A DNA stretch of 64,000 bases from contig CP091242.1 of assembly GCA_027627705.1 (NCBI GenBank), forward strand, positions 941,765 to 1,005,764, given 5' to 3'. The translations under genes were made by a program, and so were the position numbers. Under the pieces are notes generated by a model. The model saw nothing but the letters and a program-made list of their open reading frames with translations, was not told the DNA's origin and searched no databases. This DNA is from Hyphomonadaceae bacterium BL14 (GTDB lineage: Bacteria; Pseudomonadota; Alphaproteobacteria; Caulobacterales; Maricaulaceae). The first letter of the stretch is position 1. Each line of letters starts with the position of its first letter. Below, piece after piece: positions 56,674-64,000 of this stretch.

Positions 56674-57780
56674 CTATCCCCCCACAACCCTCCCCCCGCT
56701 CATCGCCGCCCTCACCCCCGTCGTGCCCGGCCAGCTGATCGGCAGGCCCCGCGCGGTGCGGGCCGCCAGCACGGCGAAGGCTTCGGCTTCGATGAGGTCG
56801 CCGCGCCAGCCGACGGCTTCGGCCGGGACGGCGGGCACGCCGCAGGCGGCGGCGATGCGGGCGATGAGGTCGGTGTTCTTGCGTCCGCCGCCGCACACAA
56901 TGAGGCGCTTTGGGGCTTCGGGCAGGCGGGACAGGCCCAGGCCCACCGAGGCGGCGGTGAACTGGGCCAGCGTGGCCGCGCCGTCCTCCACGGTGAGATT
57001 GCGCGCCGCATCGATGGAGAAATCCCAGCGGTCCAGCGATTTGGGGCCGTCGAGGGCGAAATGAGGGTGGGCGAGGAGCTCGGCAAGGCCCGCCTCCAGC
57101 ACCTTGCCCCTGGCGGCCAGCGCGCCGCCGGCATCCATGGGGGCGCCGGTGCGCTCCTCTACCCAGGCGTCGATGAGGCCATTGCCCGGCCCGGTATCGA
57201 AGGCGGTCAGCGATCCGTCTTTGCCGATCAGCGTGATATTGGCGACGCCCCCGATATTGAGCACGCCCAGCGGGCGCTCCAGCCCCGACCAGTCGGCCAG
57301 CAGGCGGTGATAGATCGGCGCCAGCGGCGCGCCCTGCCCGCCCGCCGCCATGTCAGCGGTGCGAAAATCAAACGCCACGGGGGCGTTGAGGCGCGCGGAG
57401 AGGCCCGCCCCGTCGCCCAGCTGCAGCGTGCGGCCAGGGCGTCCGCTGGCAGGCGGTTCATGCACGACGGTCTGGCCGTGAAATCCGATGAGATCGAGCG
57501 CGGACGGCGCGATCCCGGCGGCGGCGCAGACCGCCTCCACCGCGCGCGCATGGGCGTTGGTGAGCACGGTTTCCGCCTCGGTGAAGATCGCGGGCGCGGG
57601 ACCTGAAAAACGCCAGGCGAGCGCCGCGTCCACGGCGGCCTTGAGCACCGCGCGCTCGTGCGGCGCAAAGGGCGTCTCGAAGCCGGGGCCGAAACGCGTG
57701 ATGGTCTCGCCATCAGTGTCCAGTATGGCCGCGTCCACCCCGTCCAGCGAGGTGCCGCTCATCAGCCCGGCGATGATCAT
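56674..57780 (-). CDS. anmK: Anhydro-N-acetylmuramic acid kinase
   Basis: This 368-residue enzyme phosphorylates and opens 1,6-anhydro-MurNAc released by lytic transglycosylases, giving MurNAc-6-phosphate for cell-wall recycling. The N-terminal IIAGLMSGTSLDGVDAAILD motif, DLIGFHGQTVVHEP, NIGGVANITLIG, AFDTGPGNGLIDAW and LIVCGGGRKNTDLI are all present. Length is normal. Its first bases overlap the stop of the AsmA-like gene (ATGA), so the two are translationally coupled. Two damaged anmK pieces lie within 5 kb, one diverged and one nearly identical, showing repeated recombination here. Confidence 0.95.
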   Translation of the reverse strand: MIIAGLMSGTSLDGVDAAILDTDGETITRFGPGFETPFAPHERAVLKAAVDAALAWRFSGPAPAIFTEAETVLTNAHARAVEAVCAAAGIAPSALDLIGFHGQTVVHEPPASGRPGRTLQLGDGAGLSARLNAPVAFDFRTADMAAGGQGAPLAPIYHRLLADWSGLERPLGVLNIGGVANITLIGKDGSLTAFDTGPGNGLIDAWVEERTGAPMDAGGALAARGKVLEAGLAELLAHPHFALDGPKSLDRWDFSIDAARNLTVEDGAATLAQFTAASVGLGLSRLPEAPKRLIVCGGGRKNTDLIARIAAACGVPAVPAEAVGWRGDLIEAEAFAVLAARTARGLPISWPGTTGVRAAMSGGRVVGG

Positions 57781-60700
57781 TCCGGTTCTCCTGGGGGCGG
57801 GGCGGGATCCTCCGGCGCGTCATCAGACTCGGCCTCGTCCGGCTCGGCGTCGTCAGACTCGACCTCATCCGGTCCGGCCCCATCCGGCTCAGCGGTGTCA
57901 GGCCCGGAACCGTCTCCGGCCCCGGCGTCCGGCCCTTCTTCCGGTACCGGTGCCGCGCCCTCCCCTGCGGCTTCGCCGTCCGTGTCCGCTGCGCCGGCGC
58001 GGGCCAGGCGCGCAGCCTCCAGCGCATCGAGCTCGCGTTCCGCCGACGTGCCTTCAAAAATCCGCCGCAGCACGCCCGGCGCCAGCGCCGACAGCGGATT
58101 GGCGGTGACGCGGGTGGAGTTGAACGGGCCGTTGACCGAGAAGGTGACGCCGATCACCCCCTCGCCGGCGCGCGAGGTGAGCAGCCCGCCAATCACCGGG
58201 AGTCCTCCGAGCACCGAATTGATCCCGTAGGAGGGCAGCAATGTGCCATCCATGTCCATGCGTGACCCCTCAAGGTTCACCACACCACTCCACGTGACCC
58301 CCAGAGACGGGCCGGCGGCGCGCGCCTCGCGCAGCTCCAGAACGCCGTCCTCCCAGACGAAATCGGCGCGAAGGCGTTCAAAAACAATCCCCTGCCCGCC
58401 GCCCATCAGGCTCGCCAGACCCTCCAGCGACCCCGCCGCCAGCACCCGGGTCAAAAGTGGCATCCGCTCCAGCGTAAACGCCTGCGCCTCCACCTCCCCG
58501 GCAAATCCGCCCGGCTGTCCACGCGGCGGCGCTGTGGCACTCAGGCGCAGTGGGCCGCCGGTGACGTTATCATAGCCGCCATAGGCGGTTAGCAGCTGGC
58601 CGGCGTCCGGGCCTGACGCGGTCAGGCGGCGCATCCCGGTCTCATCCGCCGCCAGTTCCACCCCGACCGGACCGCCCGCCATGTCGGCGTCCAGACGGAA
58701 GCGCTCCAGGTGCGCCTCGCCCGTCTCCAGCGACAAGTCCACATTGGTGAATGGCACGCCGCGCACGCGCACATTATCCACCGCCGCCTCAAGGATCACC
58801 GCCCCGCCCAGCCCCCCGCCGGGTCCATCCAGCGTCAACAAATCCCGGCTGTCGAGAAACGCTCCGGTCAGCACCAGGCGCAACGGGCCATCCTCGCCGC
58901 GCGGCCGGTCTGCGCGCGCGGACAGATCGAACCGGCCCTCCAGGCGGATGGTCGACGCATCCGCCGATAACAGGCGTCCATCGGGTGCCAGGCGCGCCGA
59001 GGCCTGGATGTCGACACCGTCTGCGGCAAGGACGAAATCGTCCAGCGCCACCGCATCGGGCTGCAGGTCCAGCGTGAAGCGCGCGGCAGCCGGTGCGCCG
59101 GGTGCCTTCTCCCACAAATCCGCCGGCAGGGCGACGGCGGTGCGTTCCAGATCCAGCTCCACATCGATACGCTCGAACGCCAGTCCGCGCCCGGTGACCG
59201 ACGCCTCGACCCCGACAGCTCCATCCAGGAACTGCCGCACCGGCAGGCCAAGCGCATCGAGATCGCGGCCCGTCATGACCGAAGACAGCCGCATCAGGCT
59301 GGACGCCTCGCCCGGCTCCAGTCCAAAAGTCTCGATCCATTCAATATCAGCCCGCGCCGTCGCGATCCGCGCAGCCCCGGACGCGGTCAAGCCGGCCTCG
59401 CTGGCGCGGATCTCAACGTCACCGTCCTGGAAGCCGGGCCCGTCCGGTCCCAGTTCCGCCGACACGCCGGTGAAGCGTCCGCGCGCTGCAAAGCGCAGGT
59501 CTTCGGCCGGCACGTCGCGCAGCATCGGCCGGCGGATTTCAAACTCGAACGCACCGTCGCCTGCGAAGGCATCGGGCGAAATGCCATAGGAATCGGTCAG
59601 GCTGATCGGTGGCTCGGCCAGCAAGGTCAGCAGATCGCGCGCGCCGCCGCGGCCGGTACCGCCAAAACGCGCCAGTCCGCCACGCGGGTTGAGCCGCTCG
59701 ATCTCGACAAATATCGTATCGGCCTGCAGGTCGCCGATCCGCCCCCCGCGCCCGTCCAGCGACAGCGAGTTGCCGCGCAGTTCCGCCGAGCCGGACAGAC
59801 CGCGCAGCGGCGTCATGGTCGACACATAGCGCACGGCCGCATCGGCGAAATCAAAGCGCAACGAGAGCTGGTCATCGTCCAGCTGACGGCGCTCCAGCGC
59901 CTCGCCGGTCAGCTCGATGTCCAGCATCACCCCGCCCAGACTTCCGCCCAGCACGGCATCGCGGATCCAGTCACGCGCACCCAGGGCGAAATCCACCGGC
60001 CAGTGACGCAGCACATCGTCGCGGGTGAACCGGCCCTCCACCGGCCCGGTCAGCGCCAGCGCCGGGAACCAGCCGCTCTGTGTCTCGTCGGCCCCGATAT
60101 AGCCGGTGAACTGCGCGGTAGCGCCGGGAATGGCGGCGTCGAACTGTTCGAAAGTGGCGCGCACTTGCGAGCGGTCGATCCGCCCACGCGCCGACAGGCT
60201 GTCCCAGCGCACGGCTTCGGGAAACACGCCCGGCGGGTCGACATAGCCCGGCCCCACATCCAGCTGATAATTGGCGAAGGTGGGCAGCGCGTCTTCAAAA
60301 CCCGACAGATCGGTGATGGCCCCGCTCAGGTCAAAAGACACCAGATCGGACGCTATACGCCCTGTCTCGATCTCGATTACGCCGGCAGTGGCGTCGAACG
60401 CGGCGCGCAGATCCGCGCCTGCCAGCGCGAACGCCACGCCGCCGGCACGCACCTCGCCGGCGTCTGAGGAGAGATTGATATAGGCGGTGCGAAGCCCTTC
60501 CCCGGCAGATGCATCCACCACCAGCTCCAGACGCACCGGCGCATCGAGCCCGGCCAGCGCCGCGAATGCCCCGCGCTGCGGTGCCACGGCGGCGGGCACA
60601 AGTCCGGTCAACCGCAAATCCATGAAGACCCGGTCCAGATCGGCGCCCGTGCGCAGATCCAGCGCGGCCTCTGCGCGTCCGGCCGAAGTGATCAGCGCAC

Positions 60701-61343
60701 CGGTGATGGCGGCGTCCACCGCGCCGCCGTCCAGACGCAGGCGCGCGCGGGCGTCCTGCACGATGAGCGCCATGCCGGTGACATCGTCGCGCACCTGTAG
60801 CGAAACGCCCGTCAGATCAATCTCGGTCAGACGCGACAGAAAGTCCGACCCCATGCGGCTGGCCAGCAATCCTGATGGCCCGACGCCCGCCAGGCTGCGC
60901 GCCTCCACCACGTCAGGCGCACCCAGGCCCGCTGCGACGGCCCCTGACGCTGTGCGGACAATCGCGAAGGCACCGCCCTCGGCGGCGATGCGCACCGGGG
61001 CTGCGCGCCCGGTCAGCAACAGATCCAGTGCCAGCGCCGTCTCGATGCGGCGCGCATTGACCAGGGTCAGGCCGTCTGCATCGCGCACGGACACCTCGCG
61101 CGCCGTGACCACAATGGCCGCCAGCGCCGGATCAAAGCGCACATCCAGCGTGCCAATGGCAGCCTCGTCGCCCTCTACTGCCTCCATCAGAGCCTGCGTG
61201 GCCCAGGGACGCAGAAGATCAGCATCGACCGGTCCGGCAGCCAGGCGCCAGAGCACGGCCGCGCCAACCAGAATCACCAGCGCCAGAAGCGCGGACACCG
61301 CCTCGAGCAGATAAAGCATGGCGAGTCGCAAGGTGCGGCGCAT
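57777..61343 (-). CDS. AsmA-like/DUF3971 (YhdP-type) envelope protein
   Basis: This protein of about 1188 residues has one N-terminal membrane anchor (about 10-35) and a very long beta-rich periplasmic body with a DUF3971 part in the first half and an AsmA-like C-terminal region. YhdP/AsmA proteins form hydrophobic grooves that carry phospholipids toward the outer membrane. The AsmA-like end reads GPLRLSATAPPRGQPGGFAGEVEAQAFTLERMPLLTRVLAAGSLEGLASLMGGGQGI. The last ~75 residues are a low-complexity acidic, Pro-rich tail. The ATG at 61343 after TGGAAAG is preferred to a TTG eight codons upstream. It heads an operon with anmK. Confidence 0.87.
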   Translation of the reverse strand: MRRTLRLAMLYLLEAVSALLALVILVGAAVLWRLAAGPVDADLLRPWATQALMEAVEGDEAAIGTLDVRFDPALAAIVVTAREVSVRDADGLTLVNARRIETALALDLLLTGRAAPVRIAAEGGAFAIVRTASGAVAAGLGAPDVVEARSLAGVGPSGLLASRMGSDFLSRLTEIDLTGVSLQVRDDVTGMALIVQDARARLRLDGGAVDAAITGALITSAGRAEAALDLRTGADLDRVFMDLRLTGLVPAAVAPQRGAFAALAGLDAPVRLELVVDASAGEGLRTAYINLSSDAGEVRAGGVAFALAGADLRAAFDATAGVIEIETGRIASDLVSFDLSGAITDLSGFEDALPTFANYQLDVGPGYVDPPGVFPEAVRWDSLSARGRIDRSQVRATFEQFDAAIPGATAQFTGYIGADETQSGWFPALALTGPVEGRFTRDDVLRHWPVDFALGARDWIRDAVLGGSLGGVMLDIELTGEALERRQLDDDQLSLRFDFADAAVRYVSTMTPLRGLSGSAELRGNSLSLDGRGGRIGDLQADTIFVEIERLNPRGGLARFGGTGRGGARDLLTLLAEPPISLTDSYGISPDAFAGDGAFEFEIRRPMLRDVPAEDLRFAARGRFTGVSAELGPDGPGFQDGDVEIRASEAGLTASGAARIATARADIEWIETFGLEPGEASSLMRLSSVMTGRDLDALGLPVRQFLDGAVGVEASVTGRGLAFERIDVELDLERTAVALPADLWEKAPGAPAAARFTLDLQPDAVALDDFVLAADGVDIQASARLAPDGRLLSADASTIRLEGRFDLSARADRPRGEDGPLRLVLTGAFLDSRDLLTLDGPGGGLGGAVILEAAVDNVRVRGVPFTNVDLSLETGEAHLERFRLDADMAGGPVGVELAADETGMRRLTASGPDAGQLLTAYGGYDNVTGGPLRLSATAPPRGQPGGFAGEVEAQAFTLERMPLLTRVLAAGSLEGLASLMGGGQGIVFERLRADFVWEDGVLELREARAAGPSLGVTWSGVVNLEGSRMDMDGTLLPSYGINSVLGGLPVIGGLLTSRAGEGVIGVTFSVNGPFNSTRVTANPLSALAPGVLRRIFEGTSAERELDALEAARLARAGAADTDGEAAGEGAAPVPEEGPDAGAGDGSGPDTAEPDGAGPDEVESDDAEPDEAESDDAPEDPAPPPGEPE

Positions 61344-61462
61344 GGGCTTTCCAGGCTGCGCTGTCAATTCCAGTTCCGCCCCTTTACGGGACAGGTCTGG
61401 CGGACAATCTTCGCCGCCAGTTGCGGCGGGATCGGCCCGCCGGCCGAGGACAGGAGCAAGTG

Positions 61463-61930
61463 ATGGGCGATATCAAGGCCGGGGACAAGGCCCCGGACTT
61501 CACCGCGCCGGCCGATGGCGGGCGCGAGGTGTCTCTGGCGCAGTTCGCTGGCAATCCGGTTGTCCTGTATTTCTACCCCAAGGATGATACGCCCGGCTGC
61601 ACCAAACAGGCCATGGGCTTTAGCGAGCAGGCCGATGACTTCGCCGCGGCGGGCGCTGCCGTCATCGGTATATCCAAGGACAGCGCCGCCAAGCACGACA
61701 AATTCCGCGACAAACATGGCCTCAAAGTGATCCTCGCCTCGGATGCCGACAGCGACATCTGCGAGCGCTATGGCGTGTGGGTGCAAAAGTCCATGTATGG
61801 CAAGACCTATCTGGGCATCGAGCGCGCCACCTTTCTGATCGGGGCCGATGGCAAGGTCGCCCGGGTCTGGCGCAAGGTGAAAGTGCCCGGCCATGTGGAA
61901 GAGGTGCTGGAGGCGGTGCGCGCGCTTTAG
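61463..61930 (+). CDS. bcp: Peroxiredoxin of the Bcp/PrxQ family
   Basis: This 155-residue thiol peroxidase reduces hydrogen peroxide and organic hydroperoxides. The peroxidatic cysteine is Cys46 in YPKDDTPGCTKQAMGF. The usual resolving cysteine five residues later in Bcp is Met51, so it should work as a 1-Cys type or use another thiol. One further cysteine lies in SDICERYGVW. The ATG at 61463 follows AGGAG. The 3' end shares a hairpin with the convergent xth gene. It diverges from the AsmA-anmK operon. Confidence 0.92.
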   Translation: MGDIKAGDKAPDFTAPADGGREVSLAQFAGNPVVLYFYPKDDTPGCTKQAMGFSEQADDFAAAGAAVIGISKDSAAKHDKFRDKHGLKVILASDADSDICERYGVWVQKSMYGKTYLGIERATFLIGADGKVARVWRKVKVPGHVEEVLEAVRAL

Positions 61931-61948
61931 GCGCGCTGCTGCCTAAAG
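61925..61948. terminator. Hairpin spanning both stop codons of the convergent bcp and xth genes
   Basis: CTTTAGGC (61925-61932) pairs exactly with GCCTAAAG (61941-61948). The TAG of bcp (61928-61930) and the TAG of xth (complement of 61943-61945) lie in opposite arms. It may serve as a two-way terminator, although the stem is short and no T run follows. Confidence 0.4.
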
Positions 61949-62734
61949 GTCGAATACGCCTGTGATCGGCACGTGATCGGACGCCTTCTCGCGTCCGCGC
62001 ACGGACGAATCGATCTGTACGGACTTGAGCCGGTCGCCGGCCTGCGGGCTCATGAGTAGGTGGTCGATGCGGATGCCGTTGTTTTTATTCCAGGCCCCGG
62101 CCTGATAATCCCAGAACGTGTACTGGTGGGCGCGCCCGTCCACCTGCTCGAACGCGTCGGCATAGCCCAGCCATTTGATCGCCGAGAAGGCGTCGCGCGA
62201 TTCTGGCCGGGTCAGGGCGTCGCCCTCCCAAGCGGCCGGGTCGTGCACGTCGCTCTCGCGCGGAATGACATTGTAATCGCCGGCGAGAATCACCGGCTCC
62301 TCGAACGCCAGCAGCGCAGCGGCGCGCGCATGCAGGCGCTTCATCCAGGCGATCTTGTAATCAAATTTCGGCCCCGGTGCCGGATTGCCGTTGGGCAGAT
62401 AGATGGACGCAATGCGCACCGGGCCGGACTGCGCGCTGATCACCGCCTCGATATAGCGCGCCTGGTCATCGCTCTCATCGCCCGGCAGGGCGGTCATCGC
62501 GACCTCCTCAATGGGCAGGCGCGACAGGATGGCGACCCCGTTATAACTCTTCTGCCCCACCGTCTTCACATTATAGCCCAGGTCTTCAAGCTCCATGGAC
62601 GGGAAGGCCTCGTCCACGGTCTTGATTTCCTGCAGGCACGCGACATCCGGCCGCGCCGCCTTCAGCCAGTCGAGGACATTGGGCAGGCGCGCCTTGATCG
62701 AATTGACGTTCCAGCTGGCGACAGACAAGGTCAT
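61943..62734 (-). CDS. xth: Exodeoxyribonuclease III (AP endonuclease family)
   Basis: This 263-residue exonuclease III-type DNA repair enzyme has SVASWNVNSIKARL at the N-terminus, the catalytic glutamate Glu36 in CLQEIKT, ILAGDYNVIP with Asp/Asn and the C-terminal SDHVPITGVFDL with the Asp-His pair. It cuts at abasic sites and trims 3' blocked ends. WDYQAGAWNKNNGIRIDHLLMSP is the standard final region. It lies convergent to bcp, so both may act in oxidative-damage defence, though that is only inference from position. Confidence 0.94.
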   Translation of the reverse strand: MTLSVASWNVNSIKARLPNVLDWLKAARPDVACLQEIKTVDEAFPSMELEDLGYNVKTVGQKSYNGVAILSRLPIEEVAMTALPGDESDDQARYIEAVISAQSGPVRIASIYLPNGNPAPGPKFDYKIAWMKRLHARAAALLAFEEPVILAGDYNVIPRESDVHDPAAWEGDALTRPESRDAFSAIKWLGYADAFEQVDGRAHQYTFWDYQAGAWNKNNGIRIDHLLMSPQAGDRLKSVQIDSSVRGREKASDHVPITGVFDL

Positions 62735-62758
62735 GGGCGGGGGTCCTGGGAGGGGCGG

Positions 62759-63142
62759 ATGAGAGACGGTCTCGACACGGTGGTCACACCGCGCATCACG
62801 GTCATAGCAGTTGTCGCCATGGTGGTGGCAAGTCTTGTCGCCCTCCTCATCGGATGGGCCGGCTTCCAGCTGTGGATCCCCAACGTCATCACCTTCTCCA
62901 ACCTGCAGGCCGTCAGCACCAGCCCCAGCGTGGAGCAGGCGGTGTACATCTTCCTGTCCGCCGGGCCGCTGATGGCCGGCGCCGGACTGGCGCTGGGCTG
63001 GGTCGCCTTCCTCATCTTCCGCAGCCCCGGCGCAGGCTGGCGCCTGGCACTGTTCACGCCGCTGATCTGGGCCGTGGCCGTGATGGCCTATCTCGCCCTG
63101 GTGTCGAGCGTGTGCGAGGGCCGGTTCGCCTGCGGGCTGTAA
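62759..63142 (+). CDS. Small unknown membrane protein
   Basis: I do not recognise this 127-residue protein. It has three hydrophobic segments: about residues 14-42 (VIAVVAMVVASLVALLIGWAGFQLW), 63-86 (AVYIFLSAGPLMAGAGLALGWV) and 93-117 (ALFTPLIWAVAVMAYLALVSSVC). The C-terminus is short with two cysteines. The ATG at 62759 follows TGGGAGGGG. It diverges from xth across 24 bases and ends ten bases before the convergent threonine-dehydratase-like gene. No motif suggests a function. Confidence 0.6.
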   Translation: MRDGLDTVVTPRITVIAVVAMVVASLVALLIGWAGFQLWIPNVITFSNLQAVSTSPSVEQAVYIFLSAGPLMAGAGLALGWVAFLIFRSPGAGWRLALFTPLIWAVAVMAYLALVSSVCEGRFACGL

Positions 63143-63151
63143 TCCGCCGGC

Positions 63152-64000
63152 CTAGGCCAGCGCCCGCGCAAACAGGTCCGGCTCCACATTGCCACCCGAC
63201 AGCACCACGACACTGAGGCCGGCCGACACATCCACCCGTCCTGCCAGCACGGCCGCCAGCGCCGCCGCGCCGCCCGGCTCCAGCACGATTTTGAGGTGTT
63301 CGAAGGCAAAGCGCATGGCGCGCAGTGCCTCCTCGTCGCTGATCACGGCAACGCCCTTGAGGCGCGGCTGATTGATGGCAAAGGTCAGCACGCCCGGCGT
63401 TTCCGACAGAAGCGCATCGCACAGCGAGCCGCTGCGCCGCGCATTGGTCTCGCGCCGGCCTGACACCAGCGAGCGGGCGGTGTCATCAAAGCCTTCCGGC
63501 TCTGCGCCCCAGATGTGCGTCTGCGGCGACAGGGCCCCGGCGGCCAGATTGATCCCACCGATCAGCCCGCCCCCGCCGACACAGCAGATCAGCCGGTCCG
63601 CAGTCAGGCCTTCATCGGCCAGCGTCTCGAAAATCTCCAGTCCCGCCGTGCCCTGGCCGGCAATGATATCGGGATGGTCAAAGGCCGGGATGACAACCGC
63701 GCCGGTGGCCGCGCTGATCTCGGACGCGATGGCTTCGCGGCTCTCGGTGTCGCGATCGTACAGCCGCAGCTGCGCACCCCGCGCGATCACGCCGCGCTGC
63801 TTGATGCCCGGCGCGTCGGACGGCATCACGATGGTGGCCTGCAGGCCCAGAAGCTGCGCCGCCTCGGCCACGCCCTGGGCGTGATTGCCCGAAGAGAACG
63901 CCACCACGCCGCGCGCGCGCTCGGCGGCATCGAGTTTGGACAGAGCGTTATACGCCCCGCGAAACTTGAACGACCCGGTGCGCTGCAACGGCTCGGCCTT
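63152..64000 (-). CDS. Threonine/serine dehydratase-like PLP enzyme (partial, 5' end beyond the window)
   Basis: The last 283 codons of a fold-type II PLP enzyme are present, reading AEPLQRTGSFKFRGAYNALS with the PLP lysine in SFKFRG. FSSGNHAQGVAEAAQLLG follows, then the phosphate-binding loop CVGGGGLIGGIN and the C-terminal VVLSGGNVEPDLFARAL. The sequence lacks the regulatory ACT-like domains of biosynthetic IlvA, so it is closer to catabolic threonine dehydratases or serine racemases, which convert threonine to 2-oxobutyrate and ammonia. Which of these applies cannot be settled here. Confidence 0.88.
   Translation of the reverse strand, partial: KAEPLQRTGSFKFRGAYNALSKLDAAERARGVVAFSSGNHAQGVAEAAQLLGLQATIVMPSDAPGIKQRGVIARGAQLRLYDRDTESREAIASEISAATGAVVIPAFDHPDIIAGQGTAGLEIFETLADEGLTADRLICCVGGGGLIGGINLAAGALSPQTHIWGAEPEGFDDTARSLVSGRRETNARRSGSLCDALLSETPGVLTFAINQPRLKGVAVISDEEALRAMRFAFEHLKIVLEPGGAAALAAVLAGRVDVSAGLSVVVLSGGNVEPDLFARALA

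Noticed and set aside
56479..56680. Small gene LIPAKSWYYQLFSRLHPQVD... upstream of the anmK end
   Set aside because: It has only a TTG start without clear ribosome-binding site, runs into antisense of anmK, and matches no family I know; kept only as a possible fragment.
62060..62758. Long upstream extension of the small membrane protein at 62.76 kb
   Set aside because: The extension is antisense to xth; the ATG at 62759 has a strong ribosome-binding site.

Overview
The window looks like a chromosomal segment of a GC-rich, aerobic alphaproteobacterium. The best guess is the Maricaulales/Hyphomonadaceae-Caulobacterales side of the class. Reasons are the eight-gene IscR-SUF operon with SufT, lipA followed by a ratA/COQ10-type gene, the glnB-glnA pair, the malic enzyme fused to a phosphotransacetylase-like domain, a ComEC without metallo-beta-lactamase domain, and two near-matches to the CtrA box. 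This taxonomic placement is inference from gene content; there is no rRNA or tRNA gene in the window.

Layout. 1-2.9 kb (+): end of a TRAP transporter operon and an AI-2E/PerM-type permease. 2.8-12.4 kb (-): a co-directional series of M17 aminopeptidase, NlpC/P60 peptidase, AlaC-type aminotransferase, ComEC, ParC, LemA and HtpX-like protease. 12.5-16.3 kb: a TPR lipoprotein, a frameshifted VOC gene, DUF502 and DUF3089 proteins and a RatA-like protein. 16.3-24.2 kb (-): lipA, a bactofilin-like membrane protein preceded by a striking array of palindromes, lpdA, maeB and the NAD(P)HX repair enzyme. 24.3-32.5 kb (+): glnB-glnA, an autotransporter, a transglycosylase-like lipoprotein and parE. 32.5-35.7 kb (-): a RES/Xre toxin-antitoxin pair and a TonB-dependent receptor. 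35.9-41.4 kb (+): M14 peptidase, DEAD-box helicase and diguanylate cyclase. 41.6-49.4 kb (-): a glutathione S-transferase and the SUF operon. 49.6-51.6 kb: a hydrolase and a Tat-exported class V aminotransferase.

The accessory part is about 51.65-56.67 kb. It is a mosaic of gene fragments: the C-terminus of a TonB receptor fused to an internal anmK piece, then a near-identical second copy of the 3' end of the hydrolase gene at 50 kb. Next come two internally deleted remnants of REP-associated tyrosine transposase (RAYT) genes, copies of a GGGACACACACCTATTT-type repeat, and a second copy of the 3' end of anmK. Between these scars sit a low-GC two-gene operon of unknown membrane proteins (53.18-54.79 kb) and another unknown membrane-anchored protein (55.61-56.47 kb). 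These three genes are the best candidates for an undescribed function, but the sequence alone gives no mechanism.

56.7-64 kb returns to core genes: anmK overlapping an AsmA/DUF3971 protein, a Bcp-type peroxiredoxin, exonuclease III, a small membrane protein, and a threonine-dehydratase-like gene that runs off the end. Main themes are Fe-S cluster and lipoyl cofactor assembly feeding central metabolism, nitrogen control, chromosome decatenation (parC and parE, about 24 kb apart), and cell-envelope turnover.
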